Below, in pieces: positions 8,795 to 19,370 of a stretch of 64,000 nucleotides of DNA. Numbering within the stretch: position 1 is the stretch's first letter; every line of letters begins with the position of its first letter. A model generated the notes under the pieces. It did no database searches. It was given only the letters and a program-made list of their open reading frames with translations, and was not told the DNA's origin. Source of the stretch: Otoolea sp036634775 (GTDB lineage: Bacteria > Bacillota > Clostridia > Lachnospirales > Lachnospiraceae); the NCBI GenBank assembly GCA_036634775.1, contig JAVWRQ010000007.1:1-64000 (forward strand), in the 5' to 3' direction. The translations under genes and the position numbers were made by a program.

Positions 8795-8830
8795 GGCACA
8801 GGATATTTCGGTATCCGGTGCCTTTTCTGT
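8795..8830 (+). terminator. Rho-independent terminator after the cold-shock gene
   Basis: GGCACAGGATA pairs with TATCCGGTGCC (8812-8822, one mismatch) across a TTTCGG loop, followed by TTTTCTGTT. It lies just before the ribosome site of the transporter gene, so read-through could also supply that gene. Confidence 0.8.
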
Positions 8831-8847
8831 TAATATGGAGGAACTTT

Positions 8848-9732
8848 ATGTACTATATGATATCGGTATTGATCGGTTGCATCACGGCCATCATGGTCGC
8901 CATCAATGGCAAATTGACCGCCGGCTACGGCATGTTTACTGCCACGGTTATAATTCATATTGTAGGAACTGTATTTTCATTTCTGCTTATCAAAATTCAA
9001 AATTCCAAAACACGTTCTCATGGTACATTTCCACGGTGGTTCTATCTGGGCGGCGCAATTGGGGTCTTCACAACTGTAGCAAATAATTTCGCCTTTGGCA
9101 AAATCAGTATGACTTCTATCATTGCCCTGGGATTATTTGGACAGACCTTAACTTCCATCTGCATCGACCATCTGGGATTGTTCGGGATGCCAAAATACAA
9201 ATTCCGCAAATCCAATATCATCGGGTTCACCTTTGCCGCTGCCGGTATCGTCTCTATGTTGGACCATATTGATATGACGGCCGTTATTGCCATGCTCTTT
9301 GCCTTAGGCACAGGTACGACGATCGTGCTGTCCCGAACGGTCAATGCCCGTCTGGCGGAACAGATTGGTGCCCTGCGCGGTTCCTTTATCAACCACTTGG
9401 TTGGACTGCCTGTGACAGTTCTCATCCTGTTCCTATTTGGACGCAAGGAACTAATCCACTCCTCTGCTTCATTTCCCACAGCACCATGGATTTATATCGG
9501 TGGAATGTTCGGTGTTTTGATTGTCTTACTGTGCAACATCACCGCTCCCAAGATTCAATCATTTTATATGACACTTCTCACCTTTGTGGGACAGGTATTC
9601 GTCGGAATCCTGATTGATATTTTGATTACGCAAAACTACTCTGCTGCTACATTCCGAGGCGGAATTCTGGTTGCCTGCGGTATTTTGATTAATTTAATCA
9701 TGGAACGGCGTTATACCCGCAGCATCCGGTAG
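8848..9732 (+). CDS. DMT-superfamily transporter, YdcZ (DUF606)-like
   Basis: A 294-residue polytopic membrane protein with about ten segments in two similar halves. The first begins SVLIGCITAIMVAINGKL; the second begins near residue 150 with IAMLFALGTGTTIVLSRTVNARL. The motif around AINGKL and the paired-half layout fit the DUF606/YdcZ branch of the drug/metabolite transporter superfamily. The substrate is unknown. I chose the ATG at 8848 because GGAGG precedes it; a GTG at 8818 would lie inside the terminator hairpin. The 3' end overlaps the convergent kdpE gene by 22 bases. Confidence 0.82.
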   Translation: MYYMISVLIGCITAIMVAINGKLTAGYGMFTATVIIHIVGTVFSFLLIKIQNSKTRSHGTFPRWFYLGGAIGVFTTVANNFAFGKISMTSIIALGLFGQTLTSICIDHLGLFGMPKYKFRKSNIIGFTFAAAGIVSMLDHIDMTAVIAMLFALGTGTTIVLSRTVNARLAEQIGALRGSFINHLVGLPVTVLILFLFGRKELIHSSASFPTAPWIYIGGMFGVLIVLLCNITAPKIQSFYMTLLTFVGQVFVGILIDILITQNYSAATFRGGILVACGILINLIMERRYTRSIR

Positions 9733-10409
9733 CCTACCCCTACATGGGTTTGGATATATTTTGGTGCAGAGGCATCTGTTTCTAACTTTTTTCGAAGTGT
9801 CGCCATAAACACACGCAAGGATGCGACATCATTATCCCATGCGCTGCCCCATACTTCACGGGTGATGTAGGTATGAGTCAAAACCTTGCCAACATTCTTG
9901 GACAAGAGACAGAGCAGTTTATATTCAATCGGAGTCAGATGCAGTTCAACGCCATTCATATAGGCACAGCCTGCGGCGTAGTCCACTTTCAAATCCCCAT
10001 TGATAAATTCCGAACCGGCATTTCCCGCTTCTGTCTGCACATAGCTTAAACGTCGCATGGTCACGCGAAGTCTGGCCAATAATTCCTCTACAGAGAATGG
10101 TTTTGTCAAGTAGTCATCCGCACCGGCATCCAGTGCATCGATTTTATCGGTATCTTCGCTTCGCGCGCTGATTACGATAATCGGCATGGTGGACCAGGTA
10201 CGGATTTTTTTAATAATATCCACGCCATCCATATCCGGAAGTCCCAGATCCAGAAGTACCACATCGGGGTTATGAGAAACGGCATCCAAGATCGCCGCTT
10301 CCCCCGTAGATGCCGTATGATATTTGTAATCGTGTGTTTCCAGTGTGGTCGTGATTAAATTACGCACTGCATTGTCATCCTCTACCACTAAAATACGTGA
10401 CTTATTCAT
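9711..10409 (-). CDS. kdpE: KdpE response regulator
   Basis: A 232-residue OmpR-family regulator. The receiver domain has VVEDD, phospho-acceptor Asp in VLLDLGLPD (about residue 55) and YLTKPFS. The C-terminal winged helix has LTPIEYKLL and LRVFMATLRKKLE, and the protein ends in the KdpE-like VGVGYRM. It overlaps the kdpD stop by eight bases, which suggests translational coupling. It should activate kdpABC when potassium or turgor is low. Its coding end overlaps the convergent transporter gene and no separate terminator is visible. Confidence 0.95.
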   Translation of the reverse strand: MNKSRILVVEDDNAVRNLITTTLETHDYKYHTASTGEAAILDAVSHNPDVVLLDLGLPDMDGVDIIKKIRTWSTMPIIVISARSEDTDKIDALDAGADDYLTKPFSVEELLARLRVTMRRLSYVQTEAGNAGSEFINGDLKVDYAAGCAYMNGVELHLTPIEYKLLCLLSKNVGKVLTHTYITREVWGSAWDNDVASLRVFMATLRKKLETDASAPKYIQTHVGVGYRMLRV

Positions 10410-13104
10410 GTAATATTACCTCCTCGGCCGGCAGTGTAAACTGAAAAACAGTTCCACATGGTTGATTATCGCACACCTTGATCTCGCCTCCATGTGCTGT
10501 AATAATTGATTTGCAAAGTGCCAGTCCCAGCCCCATCCCACGGCGGCTGTCTGCCACTTTTGCATTTGCCGTATAAAACATCTCAAAAATATGGGATTTT
10601 GCTTCATTTGACAGCCCACTGCCATTATCGGCGATTCGAGTCACTACCTTGTTTCCACGTTTGGAGATCGTGATTGTGATTTCCGAACCTTCCGGAGTAT
10701 ACTTGATTGCGTTATCTACAATATTGATTATTACCTGTACAATTAATCTTACATCCATTTTGGCCATAATCAAATCATTGGACGAGATTACTTTCATTCG
10801 ATGTTGAACACTGCTCCGATCGATATGCTGCAGTGCTTCTTCCACCACCTCTTCCATCATTTCCGCTACCATATGCAGGTTCATGCTCCCATCTTCAATA
10901 CGTGTTACAGAAAGTAGATTTTCCACCAGATTAATCAACCAAAGAGAATCGTCATAAATGTCCGTATACAGCTGTTTTTTATTTACCGGATCGATGGTTT
11001 CTCCGCTTTCCAACAAAATTCCCGCATTGCCCGAGATTGAAGTCAGCGGTGTTCTCAGATCATGGGAAATCGAACGAAGCAAATTTGCTCGAAGCTGTTC
11101 ATTCTTTGCGAGGATTGCAGTTTGTTCCCGATCCTTAATTGCCTTCTCATTCTCCAGTGCCAAAGCACATTCTCCCAATATCGAAAGCATAATACTGTTT
11201 TCAAATGCATCCAACGGCATATTTCCCATCACGATCCCCACAACACCATACACGGTATCGCTGGCTCTTACTGCCAGATAAAGACATTTTGCATTCCCCA
11301 GTGTATTGGTTGTCGCGCCTGCATGTTTATTGTTTTTATAGACCCACGAGGCTACGGCACTTTCATTTTGGTTGACATAATCTTTTTTTGCGTCGGGAGA
11401 CTCTCCTTCGCCGGAAGTGAAAATAAGTGGTGCCAGCAATTCCCCCTCTTTTACAAGGTAAAATGCAATATCCCGATTCAGCAATTTGGTCAGCTGATTA
11501 GCCGTAACAGAAACAATTTCTTCCTTTTCTTTACCTTTCTGCAGAAGCTGATTCGTCTCCAGCAAAATCTTCGTCCGATAAGCCGTCTCCGCCGATTGTC
11601 TTGCATGTTGCTTAATCTTAACCGCCAATGTACTTGTAATAAAAGCCGAAATAAACATAATTAAAAATGTTGCCGGATATCCTGCATCATAGGCATTCAG
11701 TGTAAATCTGGGTGCTGTAAAGAAAAAATTAAACGTGAGTACACTGACTACCGATGAAATCAGACTATATGCCTTTTGAGTCGTGATAATTGCAGTAATC
11801 AGCACACTCAGGATATACACGGTAATAATATTCGCTTCCGAAAATCCCAGACCGGAAAACAGGAATCCAACTGCCGTTGCCGCTGCAAGCATCAAAAAGC
11901 TGAAAATCACATCAGACAACACGAACCTGAATGTGTTCTGCCTCACCTTAATTGCCTTATAGCGCGATGTTTCTTTATCGGGAATAATATAAATATCCAG
12001 ACCGGGGGCAGCCACGGTCAATTTTTCAGTCAGAGACGGCTTCGTCCAGAAGTATTTGCGTGTTGCATTATTTCTGCCAAGCACAATCTTAGAAACGCCG
12101 GAAACCCTTGCGAATTCTGAGATTTGCAAGGGAATATCATTACCATATACGGTTTCTATCGTAGCGCCCAGCTGTTCTGCCAAGTGTATGTTGCCGCGCA
12201 GCCTTTTTTTATTTTCTTCACTCATCACCGAAAAATTAGAAGTTTCCACAAACAACGCGGTAAATTTGGCTTTAAATGCATCCGCCATTCTCGCGGCTGT
12301 ACGAATAATCTTGGCGTTGGTCGGCGAAGATGACAGGCAGACCAGAATATGTTCATCGGTATAATAGTCCCCACTGGCGCCCTGTCTGGCCTTCTCCGAT
12401 ATCTTATTGACACGATCCGCACACCGTCTTAATGCAAGTTCCCGAAGTGCCACTAAGTTTTTGACATCGAAGAAATTTTCGAGTGCTTTTTCGGCCTGTG
12501 CATCCTTGTATATTTTACCGGCGTGCAGACGGGCAATCAGCTCGTCCGGCTCGATATCCACCAGTTCTACCTGCTCTGCGTTGTCAAATACCGCATCGGG
12601 AATTCGCTCCTGCACGGTCACCCCTGTAATGGACGCGACCATGTCGTTCAAACTTTCAATGTGCTGCACATTGACGGTTGTATAGACATCAATTCCCGCT
12701 TTTAAAAGCTCTCCTATATCCTGATATCGCTTGGCATGGCGGCATTCTTCCGCATTTGTATGAGCCAGCTCATCCACCAGAATAAGCTGTGGTCTGCGCT
12801 CGATTGCTCCATCTAAATCAAATTCATGGAGCGTGATTCCCTTATGCCAAACCGTTTGGTCCGGCAGTCGGGAAAGCCCATCTAACAGCGTCACCGTAGC
12901 CGGTCTGGTATGTGGTTCCACGTATCCCACTACAACATCCACGCCCCGCCTTTTGGCAGCATGGGCGGCTTTCAGCATGGCATAAGTTTTTCCGACGCCT
13001 GCTGCATAGCCAAAGAATATCTTTAAATGTCCCCTGCTCTGAGCTTCATCTTCATCTTTTATTTTTTTAAGTATTTCGTCCGGATTTCCCCTTACTTCGT
13101 CCAT
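10402..13104 (-). CDS. kdpD: KdpD sensor histidine kinase
   Basis: A 900-residue full-length KdpD. It has an N-terminal KdpD domain with Walker A GYAAGVGKT (about 32-40) and VDELAHTN, a universal-stress-protein-like domain (about 235-360), four closely spaced membrane segments (about 390-500), a GAF-like region, then the kinase core. His is in SISHDLRTPLT, the N box is NIVDNAIKY, and the G boxes are DNGSGL and GMGLGLAL. I chose the ATG at 13104, which follows GGGAGG. Earlier in-frame ATGs (13146, 13131) lack a spaced site and would overlap kdpC. In some Firmicutes the USP domain binds cyclic-di-AMP; that is not testable here. Confidence 0.95.
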   Translation of the reverse strand: MDEVRGNPDEILKKIKDEDEAQSRGHLKIFFGYAAGVGKTYAMLKAAHAAKRRGVDVVVGYVEPHTRPATVTLLDGLSRLPDQTVWHKGITLHEFDLDGAIERRPQLILVDELAHTNAEECRHAKRYQDIGELLKAGIDVYTTVNVQHIESLNDMVASITGVTVQERIPDAVFDNAEQVELVDIEPDELIARLHAGKIYKDAQAEKALENFFDVKNLVALRELALRRCADRVNKISEKARQGASGDYYTDEHILVCLSSSPTNAKIIRTAARMADAFKAKFTALFVETSNFSVMSEENKKRLRGNIHLAEQLGATIETVYGNDIPLQISEFARVSGVSKIVLGRNNATRKYFWTKPSLTEKLTVAAPGLDIYIIPDKETSRYKAIKVRQNTFRFVLSDVIFSFLMLAAATAVGFLFSGLGFSEANIITVYILSVLITAIITTQKAYSLISSVVSVLTFNFFFTAPRFTLNAYDAGYPATFLIMFISAFITSTLAVKIKQHARQSAETAYRTKILLETNQLLQKGKEKEEIVSVTANQLTKLLNRDIAFYLVKEGELLAPLIFTSGEGESPDAKKDYVNQNESAVASWVYKNNKHAGATTNTLGNAKCLYLAVRASDTVYGVVGIVMGNMPLDAFENSIMLSILGECALALENEKAIKDREQTAILAKNEQLRANLLRSISHDLRTPLTSISGNAGILLESGETIDPVNKKQLYTDIYDDSLWLINLVENLLSVTRIEDGSMNLHMVAEMMEEVVEEALQHIDRSSVQHRMKVISSNDLIMAKMDVRLIVQVIINIVDNAIKYTPEGSEITITISKRGNKVVTRIADNGSGLSNEAKSHIFEMFYTANAKVADSRRGMGLGLALCKSIITAHGGEIKVCDNQPCGTVFQFTLPAEEVILHE

Positions 13105-13135
13105 CGCAGCCTCCCTGCCTATATTTTTCATTATA

Positions 13136-13756
13136 CTACCGGACATCCTCGATTGTAAAGATTCCGTCCAATGCCAAATTCACTTTAAGAACATTGACTC
13201 TGTCTTCCCCAAATACACCTAAAAATTTTCCGGTTGTACACGCTTTAATAATCTTGCGAATTTCATCCTCTGACCGATTGTTCGCCGACGCCAATCTTGC
13301 AGTCTGGTACTCTGCGGCAGCTTTTGAAATATGCGGATCCAATCCACTTCCCGAACAGGTGACCAAATCCACCGGAATCGCCGTCTCTTTCATCGCCGGA
13401 TTGGCTGCTCTTATCTTAACAATTCTCGCTGCTATCAGTTCCTCATATTCCTCACTTGCCGGACTCAGGTTAGAGGGAACCCCATACATAAGCGGCTTTC
13501 CCTCTTCATTCTTAAAGGTAGCGGTATCGACATTCATCATTCGTCCCCACATATGAGCATCATCGGTGTATTGCTGTCCCAGCAGTTCACAGCCGTATTT
13601 TTTTCCGTCTATCTCCACAATACTGCCATTTGCCTGTGCCGGAAATAAAGTCTGCGCCAGAACCGTAACCGCACCTGTATAAAATACCCCACAGATAAGC
13701 GTAAACAGAAACAGAAACATAGCAGCCCTCGGTAAAACTGATTTTATTGACTTCAT
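13136..13756 (-). CDS. kdpC: Potassium-transporting ATPase subunit C
   Basis: The 206-residue KdpC has one N-terminal membrane segment (about residues 11-33) and an extracytoplasmic domain. Family signatures are present: GQQYTDDAHMWGR-type region, NLSPASEEY, PVDLVTCSGSGLDPHIS and AAAEYQTARLA. It stabilises the KdpA-KdpB complex in the high-affinity potassium pump. The gene starts 30 bases after kdpB. Confidence 0.95.
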   Translation of the reverse strand: MKSIKSVLPRAAMFLFLFTLICGVFYTGAVTVLAQTLFPAQANGSIVEIDGKKYGCELLGQQYTDDAHMWGRMMNVDTATFKNEEGKPLMYGVPSNLSPASEEYEELIAARIVKIRAANPAMKETAIPVDLVTCSGSGLDPHISKAAAEYQTARLASANNRSEDEIRKIIKACTTGKFLGVFGEDRVNVLKVNLALDGIFTIEDVR

Positions 13757-13786
13757 AATATTGTTCTCCTATAAATGCGTGATCCG

Positions 13787-15814
<2,028 letters not shown>

Positions 15815-15824
15815 CATGCTCCTC

Positions 15825-17588
15825 CTATGCGATACTTTCCAGGAACTCAGCGATCGGTCCCAATGCCAAAGCCGGGAAAAAGCTGAGTGCGCCAATTAAA
15901 AGTACAACAAATATCAGTAAAAATACAAACAGACCATTGGTCGTTGAAAGTGTCCCCGATGTTTCTGCAATTTTCTTCTTCCCTGCCAAGCTTCCCGCAA
16001 TCGCCAACGTTCCTATAATTGGAACAAATCGAGCAAATAGCATGACAATTCCCAGAGATAAATTTAAAAATACAGTGTTGGCGTTAAATCCCGCAAATGC
16101 AGAACCGTTATTGCCTCCGGCTGAAGAAAATGCATATAGCATTTCTGAAAATCCATGAATTCCACTATTGTGGAGACTATCCTCCATTCCGGGTATCACA
16201 GCGGCAATTCCGCTTCCGATCAGGATGGAAGCCGGTGTTGCCAGACAGACAATGGCTGCCCATTTCATCTCATAAGGTTCGATCTTTTTACCTAAAAATT
16301 CAGGTGTACGCCCAACCATGAGCCCGGCTATAAATACAGTCAAAATAGCAAAAGCCAGCATTCCATACAAACCACATCCCGTGCCGCCAAAGATTACTTC
16401 GCCAAGCTGCATCTGGAGCATGGCAATCATTCCGCCTAGGGGAGTATAACTATCATGCATGGAATTGACAGAGCCATTGGACGCTGCCGTCGTAAAAGCT
16501 GCCCAGGTAGAAGAAGCTGCGATTCCAAAGCGTGATTCTTTTCCTTCCATATTGCCGCCGGCCTGCATTGCAGTTGTTATGTCAACTGCTCCTTTTTGTG
16601 CCAGCTGAGGCGTCGCCATCTGTTCATTGACTGCAATAATGGAAAGAGCAAAGACAAGACAGATAAACATCGCCATAAAAATGGCAATTCCCTGCTTCTT
16701 ATTTTTCACATTGCGGCCAAATGTAAAACACAGTGCCGCAGGAATCAGCAATAGCGATATCATTTCCAGCAAATTAGTAAAAGGACTGGGATTTTCCAAT
16801 GGATGGGCAGCATTCACTCCGTAGAAACCACCGCCATTCGTACCGGTCTGCTTAATTGCGATTTGACTTGCCGCCGGTCCCAGTGGAACAATCTGTTCGG
16901 TCACCGTTTCCACATCTGCGGTCACCGTTTCCGCATCTGCGGTCATTGTAATCGGTTCTACCAGTGCAACGGTTTCGGCCGGTCGAAAGCTCTGTACCAC
17001 GCCACCGCTGACCAGGCAGAGTGCCAGCACCAGATTGACGGGGATTAGGATATGTAGGATAATTCTTGTCATATCCACCCAAAAGCTGCCCAACCCCACT
17101 TCTTTGACCTTAGTCAGTCCACGAATCAGGGCAAATAAAACGGCGATTCCGACTGCTGCCGACACGAAGTTCTGAACCGTCAGTCCCAGTGCCTGAGTCA
17201 GATAGCTTAAAGTGGATTCTCCGCTGTACGACTGCCAGTTCGTATTGGTTACAAAACTCACTGCCGTATTAAATGACAGATCCCACGGCACCCCCTGCAG
17301 ATGTTGCGGATTGCCGGGCAGCACACCTTGAAGTCTCTGCATCAGATACAAAACAACAAAGCTGACTGCCGAAAATACCAACACACCGGTCGTATATTCT
17401 TTTGCCGTCATTTCCTCATCATCTCTGATTCTCATCATACGATAAACTGCCGTTTCACACGGTACTATGATTTTTGATAAAAATGTCCTTTCACCATTCA
17501 TTACTTTCCCAATGTAAGATCCCAGCGGAACGGCCAGTACCACAAGCACTGCCAAGTAAAGAATGTATTGTAAAATTGCTCCCATCAT
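15825..17588 (-). CDS. kdpA: Potassium-transporting ATPase subunit A
   Basis: The 587-residue channel-like subunit that selects and conducts K+. Selectivity-filter segments are recognisable: NTNWQSY, GTNGGGFYGVNAAHP, AFTTAASNGSVN and SAGGNNGSAFAG. About ten membrane segments. It is the first gene of kdpABCDE. One loop before the second filter segment carries an in-frame seven-residue repeat (TADAETV, TADVETV), which looks like a lineage-specific expansion. I saw no kdpF-like peptide upstream; tiny KdpF genes are easily missed and sequence quality near the gap is uncertain. Confidence 0.95.
   Translation of the reverse strand: MMGAILQYILYLAVLVVLAVPLGSYIGKVMNGERTFLSKIIVPCETAVYRMMRIRDDEEMTAKEYTTGVLVFSAVSFVVLYLMQRLQGVLPGNPQHLQGVPWDLSFNTAVSFVTNTNWQSYSGESTLSYLTQALGLTVQNFVSAAVGIAVLFALIRGLTKVKEVGLGSFWVDMTRIILHILIPVNLVLALCLVSGGVVQSFRPAETVALVEPITMTADAETVTADVETVTEQIVPLGPAASQIAIKQTGTNGGGFYGVNAAHPLENPSPFTNLLEMISLLLIPAALCFTFGRNVKNKKQGIAIFMAMFICLVFALSIIAVNEQMATPQLAQKGAVDITTAMQAGGNMEGKESRFGIAASSTWAAFTTAASNGSVNSMHDSYTPLGGMIAMLQMQLGEVIFGGTGCGLYGMLAFAILTVFIAGLMVGRTPEFLGKKIEPYEMKWAAIVCLATPASILIGSGIAAVIPGMEDSLHNSGIHGFSEMLYAFSSAGGNNGSAFAGFNANTVFLNLSLGIVMLFARFVPIIGTLAIAGSLAGKKKIAETSGTLSTTNGLFVFLLIFVVLLIGALSFFPALALGPIAEFLESIA
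16899..16947. repeat. 21-base in-frame tandem repeat inside kdpA
   Basis: Units at 16899-16919 and 16920-16940 are 20/21 identical, followed by a partial third. They encode the repeated TADxETV peptide in an external loop of KdpA. Replication slippage is the likely origin. Confidence 0.8.
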
Positions 17589-17626
17589 GATTTGTCACCT
17601 CTCATAAATATTTCTTTGTGTTTTTG

Positions 17627-17677
17627 ATAATACCCAGTCTAACCGTTTTGATTTCAAGATGGTATTAGCGAATTCGC
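17627..17677 (-). promoter_or_regulatory. Possible kdp operon promoter region
   Basis: On the minus strand TTGAAA (17652-17657) lies 18-19 bases before GTATTAT (-10 region 17627-17633). A perfect palindrome GCGAATTCGC (17668-17677) sits just upstream of the -35 and could be an activator site. No riboswitch fold was evident in the 38 bases between promoter and gene. Confidence 0.35.
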
Positions 17678-17725
17678 AAAAACATTAAGATTGTATAAGG
17701 ACAACTAAAAGAAAATTTATTTCCG

Positions 17726-17780
17726 CTTTTCCTCTACTCGGTATTTACAATACCGGGCAAATGCAATAGTATATCTATAG
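17726..17780. repeat. Contig-end duplicate, left copy (55 bases)
   Basis: This 55-base stretch is identical to 17881-17935 and directly abuts the N run. The exact match ending at the gap edge indicates overlapping contig ends, not a biological repeat. Confidence 0.9.
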
Positions 17781-17880
17781 NNNNNNNNNNNNNNNNNNNN
17801 NNNNNNNNNNNNNNNNNNNNNNNNNNNNNNNNNNNNNNNNNNNNNNNNNNNNNNNNNNNNNNNNNNNNNNNNNNNNNNNN
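17781..17880. other. Assembly gap of 100 N
   Basis: Exactly 100 unknown bases, a standard scaffold placeholder. Because identical 55-base sequences flank it, the true gap length is probably negative (overlap), and the kdpA to kinase spacer is probably about 155 bases shorter than shown. Confidence 0.95.
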
Positions 17881-17935
17881 CTTTTCCTCTACTCGGTATT
17901 TACAATACCGGGCAAATGCAATAGTATATCTATAG
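17881..17935. repeat. Contig-end duplicate, right copy (55 bases)
   Basis: Identical to 17726-17780. It carries the probable promoter and dyad of the downstream histidine kinase gene. Confidence 0.9.
17894..17927 (+). promoter_or_regulatory. Promoter with overlapping dyad upstream of the orphan kinase
   Basis: TTTACA (17899-17904), 17 bases and TAGTAT (17922-17927) form a promoter. A perfect dyad CGGTATT-TAC-AATACCG (17894-17910) covers the -35, a typical placement for a repressor operator. The regulator is unknown. Confidence 0.5.
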
Positions 17936-17969
17936 TGAACTGTTTAAAATAATACGATGAGGTGATAAC

Positions 17970-19370
17970 ATGACCCACTCCCTTTATTATAAATTTATCC
18001 TTGGTTATCTTTTGTTTGGTTTCCTGGGTTTTGTTACGATTGCAACCTTTTCTTCCGGTATGACTTACGACCTTTTGGTGGATCGAAAATCAGAGGCACT
18101 CTATGACGAAGCCACGATGATTGCAGAAAACTGCAGTAAAGTATACGAAGGTAAAATACTAAATTTGGAGAATGCCTACCCCCAGTTAGAGGCGGTAGCC
18201 ACCTACTTAAAAGCACATATCTGGATTGTAGACCACGACGGAACCATTACCGCCGACAGTGATCGAACACTGTCCGGAACTGCAATTCAAGGATTTGATC
18301 CTACTGCGCAGGGAAATAAACTGTACTCGATCGATCGATATTATGATATGTTTGACAGCGATGTACTCTCTGTCTCTGCTCCCATTACAGGTAATATGAA
18401 TACTTATGGCTATATCGTGATTCACCTGCCTATGAGTCTTATTCGGGCAGAGCAGAACAACTTTCTCAATGTTGTCTACATCACTTCTGCCGTGATTTTT
18501 GCCTTATCACTTATCATTCTTCTGATTTTTACGAAGAGCGTCTATTTTCCTCTCAAAAAGATTATATTTGCAGCAAAGGAATATGCAACCGGCAATCTGA
18601 ACCACAACATTAAGATTTCCAACCACGATGAGATCGGTGCTCTGGCAAACACATTGAATTACATGTCTGACGAACTGAATAAGATGGAAGAATACCAGAA
18701 GAAGTTCATTGCAAATGTCTCCCACGATTTTCGCTCCCCACTGACCTCCATCAAGGGATATCTGGAAGCGATTATCGACGGTACGATTCCACCTGAGATG
18801 TATGGCAAGTACTTTACGATCGTCATCTCAGAGACTGAGCGCCTAAATAAACTGACCCAAGGGATGCTGACACTCAATTCACTGGAAAGTAAGGGATTTT
18901 TAACTCGCAATAATTTCGATATTAACCGAGTCATCAAAGATACCGCAGCCTCTTTTGAGGGTTCCTGCATTACAAAGGGCATTACCTTTGACTTGACCTT
19001 CTCCGATTCGATCCAGATGGTATATGCAGATATGGGTAAGATTCAGCAAGTACTTTATAATCTGATCGACAACGCAATCAAATTCAGCCATCAGGATGGC
19101 GTGATTTATATTCAGTCCTCGGTTCAGTATGAAAAAGTATTTGTGTCTGTCAAGGATACCGGAATCGGCATCCCAAAAGACAGTTTAAAGAAAATTTGGG
19201 AACGTTTTTATAAGTTTGATTCCTCTAGGGGAAAAGATAAGAAAGGCACCGGATTGGGCCTTTCTATCGTAAAAGAAATTATACAGACGCATGGGGAGAA
19301 TATTGATGTGATCAGTACACAGGATGTCGGAACCGAATTTATATTCAGTCTTCCAAAGGCGATGAGTTAA
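17970..19370 (+). CDS. HAMP-containing sensor histidine kinase (orphan)
   Basis: A 466-residue membrane kinase. It has a first membrane segment (about 8-30), an extracellular PAS-like sensor (about 35-155, containing IWIVDHDGTI), a second segment (about 160-182), HAMP, then HisKA with NVSHDFRSPLTS and HATPase with NLIDNAIKFS, DTGIGIP and GTGLGLSIV. All catalytic boxes are intact. GAGGTGATAAC precedes the ATG. No response regulator is adjacent. The unpaired regulator at 7605-8318 is on the same strand and could be its partner. The 3' end overlaps the convergent kinase gene by 26 bases. Confidence 0.92.
   Translation: MTHSLYYKFILGYLLFGFLGFVTIATFSSGMTYDLLVDRKSEALYDEATMIAENCSKVYEGKILNLENAYPQLEAVATYLKAHIWIVDHDGTITADSDRTLSGTAIQGFDPTAQGNKLYSIDRYYDMFDSDVLSVSAPITGNMNTYGYIVIHLPMSLIRAEQNNFLNVVYITSAVIFALSLIILLIFTKSVYFPLKKIIFAAKEYATGNLNHNIKISNHDEIGALANTLNYMSDELNKMEEYQKKFIANVSHDFRSPLTSIKGYLEAIIDGTIPPEMYGKYFTIVISETERLNKLTQGMLTLNSLESKGFLTRNNFDINRVIKDTAASFEGSCITKGITFDLTFSDSIQMVYADMGKIQQVLYNLIDNAIKFSHQDGVIYIQSSVQYEKVFVSVKDTGIGIPKDSLKKIWERFYKFDSSRGKDKKGTGLGLSIVKEIIQTHGENIDVISTQDVGTEFIFSLPKAMS

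Noticed and set aside
17589..17780. kdpF or a cyclic-di-AMP riboswitch upstream of kdpA
   Set aside because: No short hydrophobic frame with a ribosome site was seen, and the leader between promoter and gene is too short for the riboswitch. The nearby gap limits certainty.
17726..17935. A true direct repeat or attachment-site pair flanking an insertion
   Set aside because: The copies end exactly at the artificial 100-N run, which points to overlapping contig ends rather than an integration site.
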